The position numbers and the translations under genes are program-made. Below are positions 1-6,937 of a DNA stretch of 36,230 nucleotides, piece after piece. Source of the stretch: a virus; the IMG/VR virus record IMGVR_UViG_3300020472_000079, positions 1 through 36,230 of that record. One strand, given 5' to 3'. Position 1 is the stretch's first letter. Every line of letters begins with the position of its first letter. The notes beneath the pieces are model-generated. The model made no database searches and was not told the origin of the DNA. It saw only the letters and a list, made by a program, of their open reading frames with translations.

Positions 1-522
1 GTAAAAGATCCTACCAATCCTCAGAATGAGGGTGGAGTATTCCTCTACAAGTTTGGTAAGAAGATCTTTGATAAAGTAATGGAAGCAATGCAACCAGAGT
101 TTGAGGATGAAACTCCAATCAATCCTTTTGACTTCTGGCAAGGTGCAAACTTCAAGTTGAAGATTGTCAAAAAGGATGGTTACTGGAACTATGATAAGTC
201 AGAGTTTGATAAAGTAGCACCATTACTTGAAGATGATGATGCACTAGAAGCACTATGGAAGAAAGAGTATTCTCTTGCTGCTGTAACTGCTCCTGATCAG
301 TTTAAATCTTATGAAGATCTTCAGAAGCGTCTTAAGTATGTTTTAGGACAGAAACCACCTGCACGTCGTGTAGATGAGGAAGTTTCTGATGAGGATAATA
401 GTCGTGGTTCTTATACTCCTGACTTTAATGCTCGTAAAGCAGAACCAGTCGCTGCTGTAGCATCTGCTAGTTCAGATGAGGATGATGCTCTAAGTTATTT
501 TCAGAAACTTGCTGAAGAGTAA
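1..522 (+). CDS. 32: gp32 single-stranded DNA-binding protein (3' part)
   Basis: The frame is open from base 1 and ends at TAA 520-522, so the N-terminal half, including any zinc-binding motif, lies outside the window. The visible part matches the T4 gp32 core: KFGKKIFDK, then a PFDFW-QGANFKLKI segment and YDKSEF, all typical of the OB-fold ssDNA-binding domain. The C-terminus is acidic (SSDEDDALSYF), as in T4 gp32, where this tail recruits replication and recombination proteins. The protein coats ssDNA during replication, recombination and repair. An internal ATG at 79 exists, but the homology continues upstream of it, so it is not the start. A rho-independent terminator follows at 559-591. 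The family call is recognition from sequence and is confident. Confidence 0.93.
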   Translation, partial: VKDPTNPQNEGGVFLYKFGKKIFDKVMEAMQPEFEDETPINPFDFWQGANFKLKIVKKDGYWNYDKSEFDKVAPLLEDDDALEALWKKEYSLAAVTAPDQFKSYEDLQKRLKYVLGQKPPARRVDEEVSDEDNSRGSYTPDFNARKAEPVAAVASASSDEDDALSYFQKLAEE

Positions 523-1194
523 CTAAGAATAAAGTCTAATATTTTCTGCTTCTTTAAGGGTTTCACTCACATATTGAGTGGAACCTTTTTTGTATGTCAT
601 CAATTCTTCCATATCATCCATCACAATACCTAGATAACGTGCTTTTAATAAAAATATATTTCTTTTTGCATCTTCTATTTTTTCTTCATATTGATAGTTA
701 GTAATAGGAGTTACTGTGTTGGCATTAGTAATATCTTGTTGTTCTTGCAACCACCAGTCAAAATAAGAAAATGTGAAGTCTGATTTGACTTGCATTTCTT
801 TTTCTAACATTACTACACCTTTACTATTTTTTATTTCTTGTGTTTCATAGTGATGAATACTTTCTAATTCTGCATAAGTACCATATTTGTCCAAAAGAAA
901 TCTATCAAAGTCTCTTTGCATCATAGGCCATTCTGTTTGAATGTTTACAATATTATTAGATATTAAAACTAACCAATCTAAAGTAGGGTCACTGTAAAAA
1001 TCATTAGCAACATTATCAGGTCTATCATCACCTTTAATTTGATATTTTTCAAAAGTTGTCATATCTTGGAAAATATCTTCCCTTAATTTTCCTCTTTTGA
1101 ATAGATTTTTTACAGTAATAAAATCCGATATCTTAGCATCTGGAAGACGACTAACATAATCAAAATCTGGAACTTGTGAAAAATAACTTGACAT
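523..1194 (-). CDS. 53: gp53 baseplate wedge subunit
   Basis: A 223-residue protein resembling T4 gp53 (196 residues), which joins baseplate wedges into the hexagonal baseplate. Supporting features are the N-terminal SSYFSQVPDFDYVSR, a central DNVANDFYSDPTLDWLVL segment (the LysM-like baseplate wedge pattern with a W-L-I-L core), and a C-terminal EKIEDAKRNIFLLK helix. It is the last gene of the leftward block and starts one base after the gp48 stop, so it is probably translationally coupled to gp48. Its TAG stop abuts the gp32 TAA stop with no spacer, and its last codons carry the gp32 terminator. The assignment is by sequence pattern and by adjacency to gp48. Confidence 0.85.
   Translation of the reverse strand: MSSYFSQVPDFDYVSRLPDAKISDFITVKNLFKRGKLREDIFQDMTTFEKYQIKGDDRPDNVANDFYSDPTLDWLVLISNNIVNIQTEWPMMQRDFDRFLLDKYGTYAELESIHHYETQEIKNSKGVVMLEKEMQVKSDFTFSYFDWWLQEQQDITNANTVTPITNYQYEEKIEDAKRNIFLLKARYLGIVMDDMEELMTYKKGSTQYVSETLKEAENIRLYS
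559..591 (+). terminator. Rho-independent terminator for gp32, inside gp53
   Basis: An 11-bp stem (559-569 paired with 575-585, one G-U wobble) closes a 5-nt loop (CATAT) and is followed by six T residues (586-591). It lies 36 nt after the gp32 stop codon and is oriented to end rightward transcription. It sits entirely within the C-terminal coding part of the leftward gene gp53. In the leftward direction the hairpin has no U-tract, so it should work one way only. Seen directly in the sequence; activity is inferred. Confidence 0.85.
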
Positions 1195-1195
1195 C

Positions 1196-2458
1196 TTAGA
1201 AACCTATTGAATTTTCAGGTAATTTACTATAATCATCATTGAATATTGGTTCAAGTTCAGTGAATGACATTGTTATTTGGTATTGTGTCATAACACCATC
1301 ACCGAATGTTGAGTAATTTCCTGTCGGTGTATACTGTACTCCAAATCCTTGTAAAGCACATTCTTTAAATTTATTCAAGAATGCATGGTCACTTTCTCCA
1401 CCACCTCCTCTATACTTATATTCAAGTTGGAAAGTATGAGGAGATTTAAGGAATAAATTTGATTTACTTCTAATAGGTGCCATTCCTTGTTTGAAGAAGC
1501 GGATTAATTTAATTACTTGTTCACTTTCTTTTTTATTTCTTGGAGATAGATTAAAACTAAAACTAAAAGGACGTAATTGAGGTCCACCAAAGAGTAATTC
1601 CATATTTGGATTCAACACTGCACCACTAGTCCTTGTCAATAAATTCTGGTTACCTGATGCCATTCCAGCAAGAGTTCTAGCAAGACCTTGACCTGATTCA
1701 CCTGAATTTTTTGCTACTTTTTTAGCACTATCTACTAAACTATCAACTGCCCTACCAGGACCTTCTAGAATACCGTCTAGTGCTGCTTGTGCCAGTGCTG
1801 CTTGCATAGCATTCATAGAATCACTACCCCAAGATACTGCTTGGTTATCTGCGATACCTGATGGAATTGGTAAAATAACAGTTCCTATTATATCTCCTTT
1901 TTCTCTTTCTCCAAAACCAAATTTCTCTTGATCAAAGTCTTTTGGTCTATATTTCATCATATTGAATTTAATTATATCTTGTCTAGTTGTTCTAATAGCC
2001 TCAGGGAATACGTAAGTTCCAAAACCAGATGTTTTTGTACCATCTGCATTTGTTTTTGTATTGCTTGATTGTAATGCGGTGGATGCTGCTTGAAGGTCTT
2101 CTCTTGCTTTAGCAGTTGCTGCATTTGATCCTGTCAATTCTTTTACTTCTGCAGTTGTAAGATCTGTCTCTGCAGTAACCATATCGATTGCTTTTTTCTT
2201 TATACTTCCATCTGCGATTCCGTTTTCAGCAAATATTTTATCATTCTCAGTTACTTTATTCCACCAATCTGCATTATAATCCACTGACCCTTCTTTGTAT
2301 ATGGTTCCTACAAGTCCATCTGTGCTTAATTCGTCATTATATAATTCTATTTCACCAGTTTTTTCATTAACTAGGTTGAAATATGTTTCATTAGTTTTTG
2401 GATCAGGGAATTTATACTTAGTATCGTCCGATCCGTAATATCCCGACTTTGTAGCCAT
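1196..2458 (-). CDS. 48: gp48 baseplate tail tube cap
   Basis: A 420-residue protein. The C-terminal half (about residues 270-420) has the tail-tube-like pattern of T4 gp48/gp54: LNPNMELLFGGPQLRPFSFS, then a KESEQVIKLIRFFKQGMAP helix and a closing GVMTQYQITMSFTELEPIF strand pair. In T4, gp48 binds the hub-wedge baseplate and, with gp54, begins tube polymerisation. The first 130 or so residues are polar, little conserved in character, and make it longer than T4 gp48 (364 residues). A late-promoter-like box (GCTAAATA, minus strand 2486-2479) ends 20 nt before the start codon, so it may have its own transcript. It sits between an unknown gene and gp53. Confidence 0.82.
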   Translation of the reverse strand: MATKSGYYGSDDTKYKFPDPKTNETYFNLVNEKTGEIELYNDELSTDGLVGTIYKEGSVDYNADWWNKVTENDKIFAENGIADGSIKKKAIDMVTAETDLTTAEVKELTGSNAATAKAREDLQAASTALQSSNTKTNADGTKTSGFGTYVFPEAIRTTRQDIIKFNMMKYRPKDFDQEKFGFGEREKGDIIGTVILPIPSGIADNQAVSWGSDSMNAMQAALAQAALDGILEGPGRAVDSLVDSAKKVAKNSGESGQGLARTLAGMASGNQNLLTRTSGAVLNPNMELLFGGPQLRPFSFSFNLSPRNKKESEQVIKLIRFFKQGMAPIRSKSNLFLKSPHTFQLEYKYRGGGGESDHAFLNKFKECALQGFGVQYTPTGNYSTFGDGVMTQYQITMSFTELEPIFNDDYSKLPENSIGF

Positions 2459-2478
2459 TTAAACAATAACTTTTTTAT

Positions 2479-2486
2479 TATTTAGC
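2479..2486 (-). promoter_or_regulatory. Late-promoter-like box upstream of gp48
   Basis: The minus strand reads GCTAAATA, two mismatches from the T4 late -10 box TATAAATA. It overlaps the stop codon of the upstream gene and ends 20 nt before the gp48 ATG, the same spacing as other boxes in this window. Confidence 0.5.
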
Positions 2487-2922
2487 GAGGATTAAGTATG
2501 TATTTACCATAAGGTATGGCAAGTAGGTCATCAAGTTCATTATATTGAACCACATAGAGTTGTCCTGCTAATTCATCCCATGTATAGTTTCTATATTTTT
2601 GCCAATGAAAGTTAAGTCCTCTGAATCCCCATTGGAATAAACCTACACATGCAATAAGAGGGTGTTGATCATAACTTTCACCAGGAGTCTTGGCATTATA
2701 TACAAAGGTATAGAATTTTCCTACTTCGGGAATAGGTTCTACAGTATCGTTAAGAGCTTCCATAATTTCTAACATCATTTCTTCAGGATCATTAGTTTTA
2801 TTATTCAAGTCACTTAAATATTGTCTAACACGATTATCCTCTCCACCATCAAACCCAAAATTTTCTTCTGCTTCTCTAGCAGCATCTCTTTCTCTTCTTT
2901 CTTTAAGGGTTTTTCTTGGCAT
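2482..2922 (-). CDS. Conserved-looking phage protein of unknown function
   Basis: A 146-residue protein whose function I cannot assign. The first 30 residues are a charged, probably coiled segment (KERRERDAAREAEENF). The rest looks like a compact alpha/beta domain containing TPGESYDQHPLI, WGFRGLNFHW and a closing IPYGKYILNPR. The 'YD-x-x-PLI ... GF-x-GLN-x-H' arrangement is, to my recollection, common in small proteins of marine T4-like phages, without an established role. Its ATG overlaps the gp4 stop (TAATG, sharing base 2922), which indicates translational coupling in the gp4-gp48-gp53 leftward operon. A minor virion or head-tail role is inference from context only. Confidence 0.6.
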   Translation of the reverse strand: MPRKTLKERRERDAAREAEENFGFDGGEDNRVRQYLSDLNNKTNDPEEMMLEIMEALNDTVEPIPEVGKFYTFVYNAKTPGESYDQHPLIACVGLFQWGFRGLNFHWQKYRNYTWDELAGQLYVVQYNELDDLLAIPYGKYILNPR

Positions 2923-3362
2923 TATCTAATACCTAGTTCTTTTTCGGTTATAATTTTAAATTCAATTTTTCTATCTTTACACCATTCATTTGCAGCAGAC
3001 CATTTTGCTTGGTTAGTTGCATATGTTTTGCATTCATAAATGTATGATTTAGTCACTCTTTTTCGTGGTTTGGGTTGTCTTGTTTGTTTATCTGGTTTAA
3101 CTTCAACTACATATGTTTTAATTTGACCTGTAGTTTCTTTTACTTTAATAATAAAGTCTGGAAAGTAACGACGAGTCTTACCATCAGGAGCACGATAGGG
3201 AATCCAAAATTCTTCACTTCCCCACTGTATAATATTTTCATTTAGATCGCAGTAATTACAAAATCGTCTTTCCCAACTACTTCTACAAATAATATTTTTA
3301 ATATCACCTTTATATTTTTTGGGTTTGGTTGGTTTAAACCTACTTTTAATACTTTCTGCCAT
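2922..3362 (-). CDS. 4: gp4 head completion protein, PD-(D/E)XK nuclease fold
   Basis: A 146-residue protein resembling T4 gp4 (gp50/65-type head completion protein, about 150 residues). The N-terminus YKGDIKNIICRSSWERRFC and the segment EEFWIPYRAPDGKTRRYFPD follow the T4 pattern. Putative nuclease residues are visible: E31 in the first helix, P68-D69, and E87-V-K89, matching the PD-(D/E)XK layout seen in TnsA-like and other phage endonucleases. In T4, gp4 acts after DNA packaging to ready the head for tail joining. It is the first gene of the leftward block, 34 nt downstream of a perfect late box TATAAATA (3403-3396, minus strand). Confidence 0.88.
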   Translation of the reverse strand: MAESIKSRFKPTKPKKYKGDIKNIICRSSWERRFCNYCDLNENIIQWGSEEFWIPYRAPDGKTRRYFPDFIIKVKETTGQIKTYVVEVKPDKQTRQPKPRKRVTKSYIYECKTYATNQAKWSAANEWCKDRKIEFKIITEKELGIR

Positions 3363-3378
3363 TATCCCGTATACATAA

Positions 3379-3386
3379 TATATAAG
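3379..3386 (+). promoter_or_regulatory. Possible late promoter for the gp54-like gene
   Basis: The 42-bp divergent gap must hold the rightward promoter if the gene has its own. TATATAAG at this position is the best candidate, with a start site about 10 nt before the ATG. The match to TATAAATA is weak. Confidence 0.3.
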
Positions 3387-3395
3387 GTCAAAAAG

Positions 3396-3403
3396 TATTT
3401 ATA
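3396..3403 (-). promoter_or_regulatory. Perfect T4-type late promoter box, leftward
   Basis: The minus strand reads TATAAATA, identical to the T4 late -10 consensus. It ends 33 nt before the gp4 ATG and would drive the gp4/unknown/gp48/gp53 operon. It overlaps the leader of the divergent gp54-like gene, whose ATG starts two bases further on. Confidence 0.75.
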
Positions 3404-3404
3404 A

Positions 3405-4178
3405 ATGGCTGGCACTAAACCTACTAAGAGAACCGTATCAGATATTAAGTCTAATCTTCTGAGACCTGCTACTACTTCTCATTTTGAAGTGGAGATTCCT
3501 CTACCTTCAGGTTTGACAAATAATTTAGGAATACAGAAAGATAAGTTGCAATTGATGTGCGATTCTGCTTCTCTTCCTGGATCTAATCTTGCGACATTAG
3601 ATATTAATAATGATTATGCAGGTGTTACTGAAAAACACGTACATAGGAGAGTATTTGATGATCGGATTGATTTAAGTTTTTATGTGGATGCAGGAAACTA
3701 TCTTCCTATAAGATTTTTTGAGAGTTGGATGGAATATATTACTAATGGTAGAAATATTACTCCAAGAGATAATGTAACTCAGTTAATGCAGTCTAATTAT
3801 TTTTATAGGATGAGTTATCCTGATGATTATATTGCTGGTCAAGGATTGATTGTTAGAAAATTTGAAAAAGATTATAATGGTATGCTAGAATATGAATTTG
3901 TAAGGAGTTTTCCTCTTGCTATATCTTCTATGCCTGTTTCTTATGATGGATCTGCACTTTTAAAGTGTAATGTATCATTCAGTTATATTAGATATGTGAT
4001 ACATCCTGCCACTCCTTCAGGTAATTTGGGATCAAATAATCCATTCCAACAATCTGAGTATAACAATGGTGGACTTAGTGGACTCTTAGGAAATGTGGCA
4101 GATGCTGCTGTAACCACTATTACTGGTAACAGATTCTTAGGAGATCTTGCTGGAGCAGCAACGAGGATTTTTACTTAA
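3405..4178 (+). CDS. 54: gp54-like baseplate tail tube initiator
   Basis: A 257-residue protein with the tail-tube fold pattern shared by T4 gp19, gp48 and gp54. An N-terminal strand (SHFEVEIPLP) is followed by LMCDSASLPGSN, a long-hairpin segment with HVHRRVFDDRIDLSFYVD, an IRFFESWMEYI helix, and a terminal RSFPLAISSMPVSYDGS plus CNVSFSYIRYV strand. The last part closely follows the T4 gp54 segment ending in SPELSYDGDN and FDVTFAYRV. T4 gp54 (320 residues) sits on gp48 and starts tube assembly. The last 50 residues are glycine- and asparagine-rich. It is transcribed divergently from gp4. gp19 tube protein is the main alternative, but the length and neighbourhood favour gp54. Confidence 0.75.
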   Translation: MAGTKPTKRTVSDIKSNLLRPATTSHFEVEIPLPSGLTNNLGIQKDKLQLMCDSASLPGSNLATLDINNDYAGVTEKHVHRRVFDDRIDLSFYVDAGNYLPIRFFESWMEYITNGRNITPRDNVTQLMQSNYFYRMSYPDDYIAGQGLIVRKFEKDYNGMLEYEFVRSFPLAISSMPVSYDGSALLKCNVSFSYIRYVIHPATPSGNLGSNNPFQQSEYNNGGLSGLLGNVADAAVTTITGNRFLGDLAGAATRIFT

Positions 4179-4185
4179 AATCTTC

Positions 4186-4193
4186 TCTAAATA
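4186..4193 (+). promoter_or_regulatory. Late-promoter-like box upstream of gp26
   Basis: TCTAAATA, one mismatch from TATAAATA, begins 8 nt after the upstream stop and ends 28 nt before the gp26 ATG. An identical box stands before the gene at 18897. Confidence 0.55.
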
Positions 4194-4221
4194 AACATAC
4201 TGAAATAATCTATAGGATATT

Positions 4222-4941
4222 ATGCCTTTACCAAAGATTGCGACACCGACATATGAGTTGGAACTTCCCTCAACTGAACAAACAATTAAATATAGACCTT
4301 TCTTAGTTAAGGAAGAGAAATTACTTGTTATTGCACTGGAGAGTGAAGATAATAAACAGATCACTAATGCTATTAAAGCTGTTATTAAAGGATGTATCCT
4401 TACAAAAGGAATCAAAGTAGAAACACTTCCTACATTTGATATTGAATTTTTATTCCTTAATATTAGAGGTAAATCTGTTGGAGAAGAAATTGAAGTGAAT
4501 GTTTATTGTCCAGATGATGGTGAAACTCAAGTTCCTGTGACAATTAACTTAGATGACATTCAAATTCAAAAGAATGAAGATCATACTAATAAAATCAAGA
4601 TCGATGCTAATGTGATGATGGAGATGAAATATCCTTCTCTTGATCAATTTATTAAAAATAATTTTGATTTTAATGAAAAGAATGCAATGGATCAATCTTT
4701 TGAATTGATTGCTTCTTGCATAGGTAAGATCTATACAGAAGAGGAAGTATGGTCAACTGCAGACTGTACTAAGAAAGAAGTGAAGGAGTTTCTTGAGTCT
4801 ATGAATTCTACACAATTCAAAGATATAGAGAAGTTTTTTGAAACTATGCCTAAACTATCTCATACAATTAAGGTTAAGAATCCAGCAACAGATGTTGAAA
4901 GTGACGTTGTACTTGAGGGTTTAGCGTCTTTTTTCGGGTAG
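4222..4941 (+). CDS. 26: gp26 baseplate hub assembly protein / tail chaperone
   Basis: A 239-residue protein matching the T4 gp26 baseplate hub assembly family (T4 member 208 residues). It starts LPKIATPTYELELPSTEQ, followed by KYRPFLVKEEKLLVIALES and a middle PTFDIEFLFLNIRGKSVGE, all characteristic of this family. The C-terminal half (about 130-239) is largely helical. It is a non-structural factor needed for hub assembly. An AGGA-containing sequence lies shortly upstream of the ATG. Four bases before the TAG stop is the heptamer TTTTTTC in the X-XXY-YYZ phase. A -1 slip there would fuse gp26 to the next ORF, as in lambda gpG/gpGT tail-assembly chaperones. Confidence 0.88.
   Translation: MPLPKIATPTYELELPSTEQTIKYRPFLVKEEKLLVIALESEDNKQITNAIKAVIKGCILTKGIKVETLPTFDIEFLFLNIRGKSVGEEIEVNVYCPDDGETQVPVTINLDDIQIQKNEDHTNKIKIDANVMMEMKYPSLDQFIKNNFDFNEKNAMDQSFELIASCIGKIYTEEEVWSTADCTKKEVKEFLESMNSTQFKDIEKFFETMPKLSHTIKVKNPATDVESDVVLEGLASFFG
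4929..4935 (+). promoter_or_regulatory. Candidate -1 ribosomal frameshift site
   Basis: The heptamer T-TTT-TTC lies in the correct phase of the gp26 frame (codons TCT TTT TTC GGG TAG). After a -1 slip the ribosome would read CGG GTA GGC ATG and continue in the next ORF, giving a product of 303 residues (238 + RVG + 62). A 9-bp hairpin follows at 4956-4978. The heptamer and frames are seen directly; slippage is inferred from the known tail-chaperone mechanism. Confidence 0.7.
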
Positions 4942-4943
4942 GC

Positions 4944-5132
4944 ATGATTCATATGAACCTAGAGTCTTACTTTAGGTTGAATTTTTCTTTGATGCAGTAT
5001 CATAAATACAGCTTAACAGAGATTGAAAATCTTATTCCTTGGGAACGAGATATCTATGTTGGTCTCCTTCAAGCACACCTTGAAGAGGAAGAGTTAAAGC
5101 AAAAGCAACAAAGAGCGAATGCCAGCTACTAA
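4944..5132 (+). CDS. Small gp51-position protein, possible frameshift domain of gp26
   Basis: A 62-residue ORF containing LNFSLMQYHKYSLTEIENL and WERDIYVGLLQ, ending in a charged helix (EEEELKQKQQ). It occupies the place of T4 gene 51 (hub assembly) between gp26 and the tape measure, but is much shorter than T4 gp51 (249 residues). Short helical segments of this kind, with a W-x-R-D/E core, are typical of the 'T' extension of tail-assembly chaperones made by -1 frameshift. It lies in the -1 frame relative to gp26, two bases after its stop, and the frame is open back to the slippery site. It may be translated from its own ATG, as a fusion, or both. It overlaps the next gene by 14 bases. Confidence 0.65.
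   Translation: MIHMNLESYFRLNFSLMQYHKYSLTEIENLIPWERDIYVGLLQAHLEEEELKQKQQRANASY
4956..4978 (+). other. Hairpin downstream of the frameshift site
   Basis: A 9-bp stem (4956-4964 with 4970-4978, one G-U pair) closes a 5-nt loop TCTTA. It starts 20 nt after the slippery heptamer, further than the usual 5-9 nt for a stimulatory element, so its role is uncertain. It has no U-tract and is not a terminator. Confidence 0.45.
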
Positions 5133-6933
5133 GTTTGAAAAAGGAAAAGTTAAGGAGAAGATAGATCCAAAGGTTTTATCTGCTCTTAGTAATGCCTTTG
5201 GATATAAAGTAGATGACGTTGATGATTTGGATTATGAAGAATATCATAATGAGTTAAGAGAAGCAATACAAATAGGAAAAGAATCACTGTCTTCAGCAGA
5301 GATGGGTCTTCTTGTCATGGAGAGGAAGAGAATTAGATCAGAGAAGTCTGTATATAAAGAAGACTTTAAAGAGAAAAAGACAACGATGACTGCTGCTGAT
5401 ATAAAGAAAGGCAGTGCGATGCAACTCGCAGAAAATAGTGCTCTTTCATTATATAAGGGTGGAGTTGGTCAATCTTCTGAAGAAACTGATGAGAATTTAG
5501 TAGATATTGAAGATAAACTTGATGATATATTAGAGAGTTTAAAGGAAGAAGGAAAGTTAGGAAAAGATCAAGCAGCAGCAGCAAAAAAGAAGGCAGAGCA
5601 AGAAAAGAGAGCAAAGAAAGAAAAGAACTTAGAAAGGTGGACAGCATTAAAAAAGACTACCAGTAAAGTACTTAAACCATTTAGAAGTATATGGGATAAA
5701 ATATTTGGATTTCTTAAAACAATTCTTTTAGGAAGTGCTTTATTTAATATTATAAAATGGATGGGTGATCCTCAGAATCAAGATAAACTTAATAATATTT
5801 TTAGATTTTTTAAGGATTGGTGGCCAACTTTATTAGCAGCATATCTGTTGTTTGGTAACGCCTTTGGTCGAATGGCAGTCAAGTTAGGTGTGATGGTTAG
5901 TAAGTTTGCCGTCAGACTGTTAACTAAACTTATACCTAAACTTTTATTAGGATTAGCAAAAATCAAAGCAGGATCATTATTGAAGGGAGGTCTTGTTACT
6001 GGTGCTGTAGTTGGAACGACTCTCCTTATGGGTAAGATGATAGGTAAGGATAAAGAAGGAGAGAATCTAGCAGAAGCACAGAATCAATCAAGAGAAGCAA
6101 TAGTAGATGAAGGAAATATGGATGAGGGTGAGGCAGGTGTATTGAGTCAGTCAGTAGTATCGAGTGATATTGGTAGAATGACACAAGGAGATACTAATAT
6201 TAGATCCGACACTAATATGCTCCAAACAGGGATGAATGATCCTTTAGGTGGTGGTTTAGGTGGTGATAGATTAGGACTTAATGAAGGTGGAGAAGTTCCT
6301 GGTCAAGGGGATACTGATACAGTTCCTGCTATGCTAACTCCTGGTGAGTTTGTGATGAGCAAGGGTGCAGTTGAGAAGTATGGTGCTGATACTATGGCAG
6401 GATTGAATGCAGCTGCTGGTGGAACTAATAAACCAACAATAGCAAGTAATACTTCAGGAATAACAGGCGGTCTTGGAGGAAGTGGTGGTGGTACAGACAA
6501 TGCTATTAATGATGCTTTTTCTGATTACTTGAGTGGTGAAGATCAGTCTATTAGTCCTACTACTTCTTTAGTCCCTGCAGGTAGTAGTGGAATAGTTCCT
6601 ACTGGAGGAGATCCTGAAAAAACTAGTAAACCTTCTATTCAAGGATTGCGGGGTGGTGGTTTAGTTCCTATTCAAGGATTGAATAGCGGTGGTTTAGTTC
6701 AAGGTTTCCAAGGTGGAGATCAGGTTAGAAAAATGGAAATGGCACCATCAACAGTAAAGGTTCCAAAAATTAATCCACCAGTTAAAAAGAGTCCTGTAGT
6801 TCTCACTCAAAAGATACAGAATATTTCTAAGAAGAATCAAGCATTAAGTAATACTGGTACTAAAATTCCAGAATTTGATGCAGAAAAATATATTTCAGTA
6901 CAGAAAATAAAAACATTGGGGATAACAGTATAA
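5119..6933 (+). CDS. Tape-measure-like tail protein 1
   Basis: A 604-residue protein, close in length to the T4 gp29 tape measure (590 residues). Residues 100-185 are a highly charged predicted coiled coil rich in K and E. Hydrophobic segments follow at about 194-216, 234-260 and 285-310, as in tape measures, which can insert into the host membrane. Around residues 390-425 is the sequence DTVPAMLTPGEFVMSKGAV followed by an N-A-A-A-G-G stretch. This 'VPALLTPGEFV' motif recurs in phage tape-measure proteins. The C-terminal third is glycine-rich and then lysine/proline-rich. It follows directly after the chaperone pair, the classical chaperone-to-tape-measure order. It overlaps the upstream ORF by 14 nt. 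A tail fibre is unlikely given this context. Confidence 0.65.
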   Translation: MPATKFEKGKVKEKIDPKVLSALSNAFGYKVDDVDDLDYEEYHNELREAIQIGKESLSSAEMGLLVMERKRIRSEKSVYKEDFKEKKTTMTAADIKKGSAMQLAENSALSLYKGGVGQSSEETDENLVDIEDKLDDILESLKEEGKLGKDQAAAAKKKAEQEKRAKKEKNLERWTALKKTTSKVLKPFRSIWDKIFGFLKTILLGSALFNIIKWMGDPQNQDKLNNIFRFFKDWWPTLLAAYLLFGNAFGRMAVKLGVMVSKFAVRLLTKLIPKLLLGLAKIKAGSLLKGGLVTGAVVGTTLLMGKMIGKDKEGENLAEAQNQSREAIVDEGNMDEGEAGVLSQSVVSSDIGRMTQGDTNIRSDTNMLQTGMNDPLGGGLGGDRLGLNEGGEVPGQGDTDTVPAMLTPGEFVMSKGAVEKYGADTMAGLNAAAGGTNKPTIASNTSGITGGLGGSGGGTDNAINDAFSDYLSGEDQSISPTTSLVPAGSSGIVPTGGDPEKTSKPSIQGLRGGGLVPIQGLNSGGLVQGFQGGDQVRKMEMAPSTVKVPKINPPVKKSPVVLTQKIQNISKKNQALSNTGTKIPEFDAEKYISVQKIKTLGITV

Positions 6934-6937
6934 GAAT

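Noticed and set aside
79-522. gp32 starting at the ATG at 79
   Set aside because: Recognisable gp32 sequence continues in frame upstream to base 1, so this is an internal methionine of a truncated gene.
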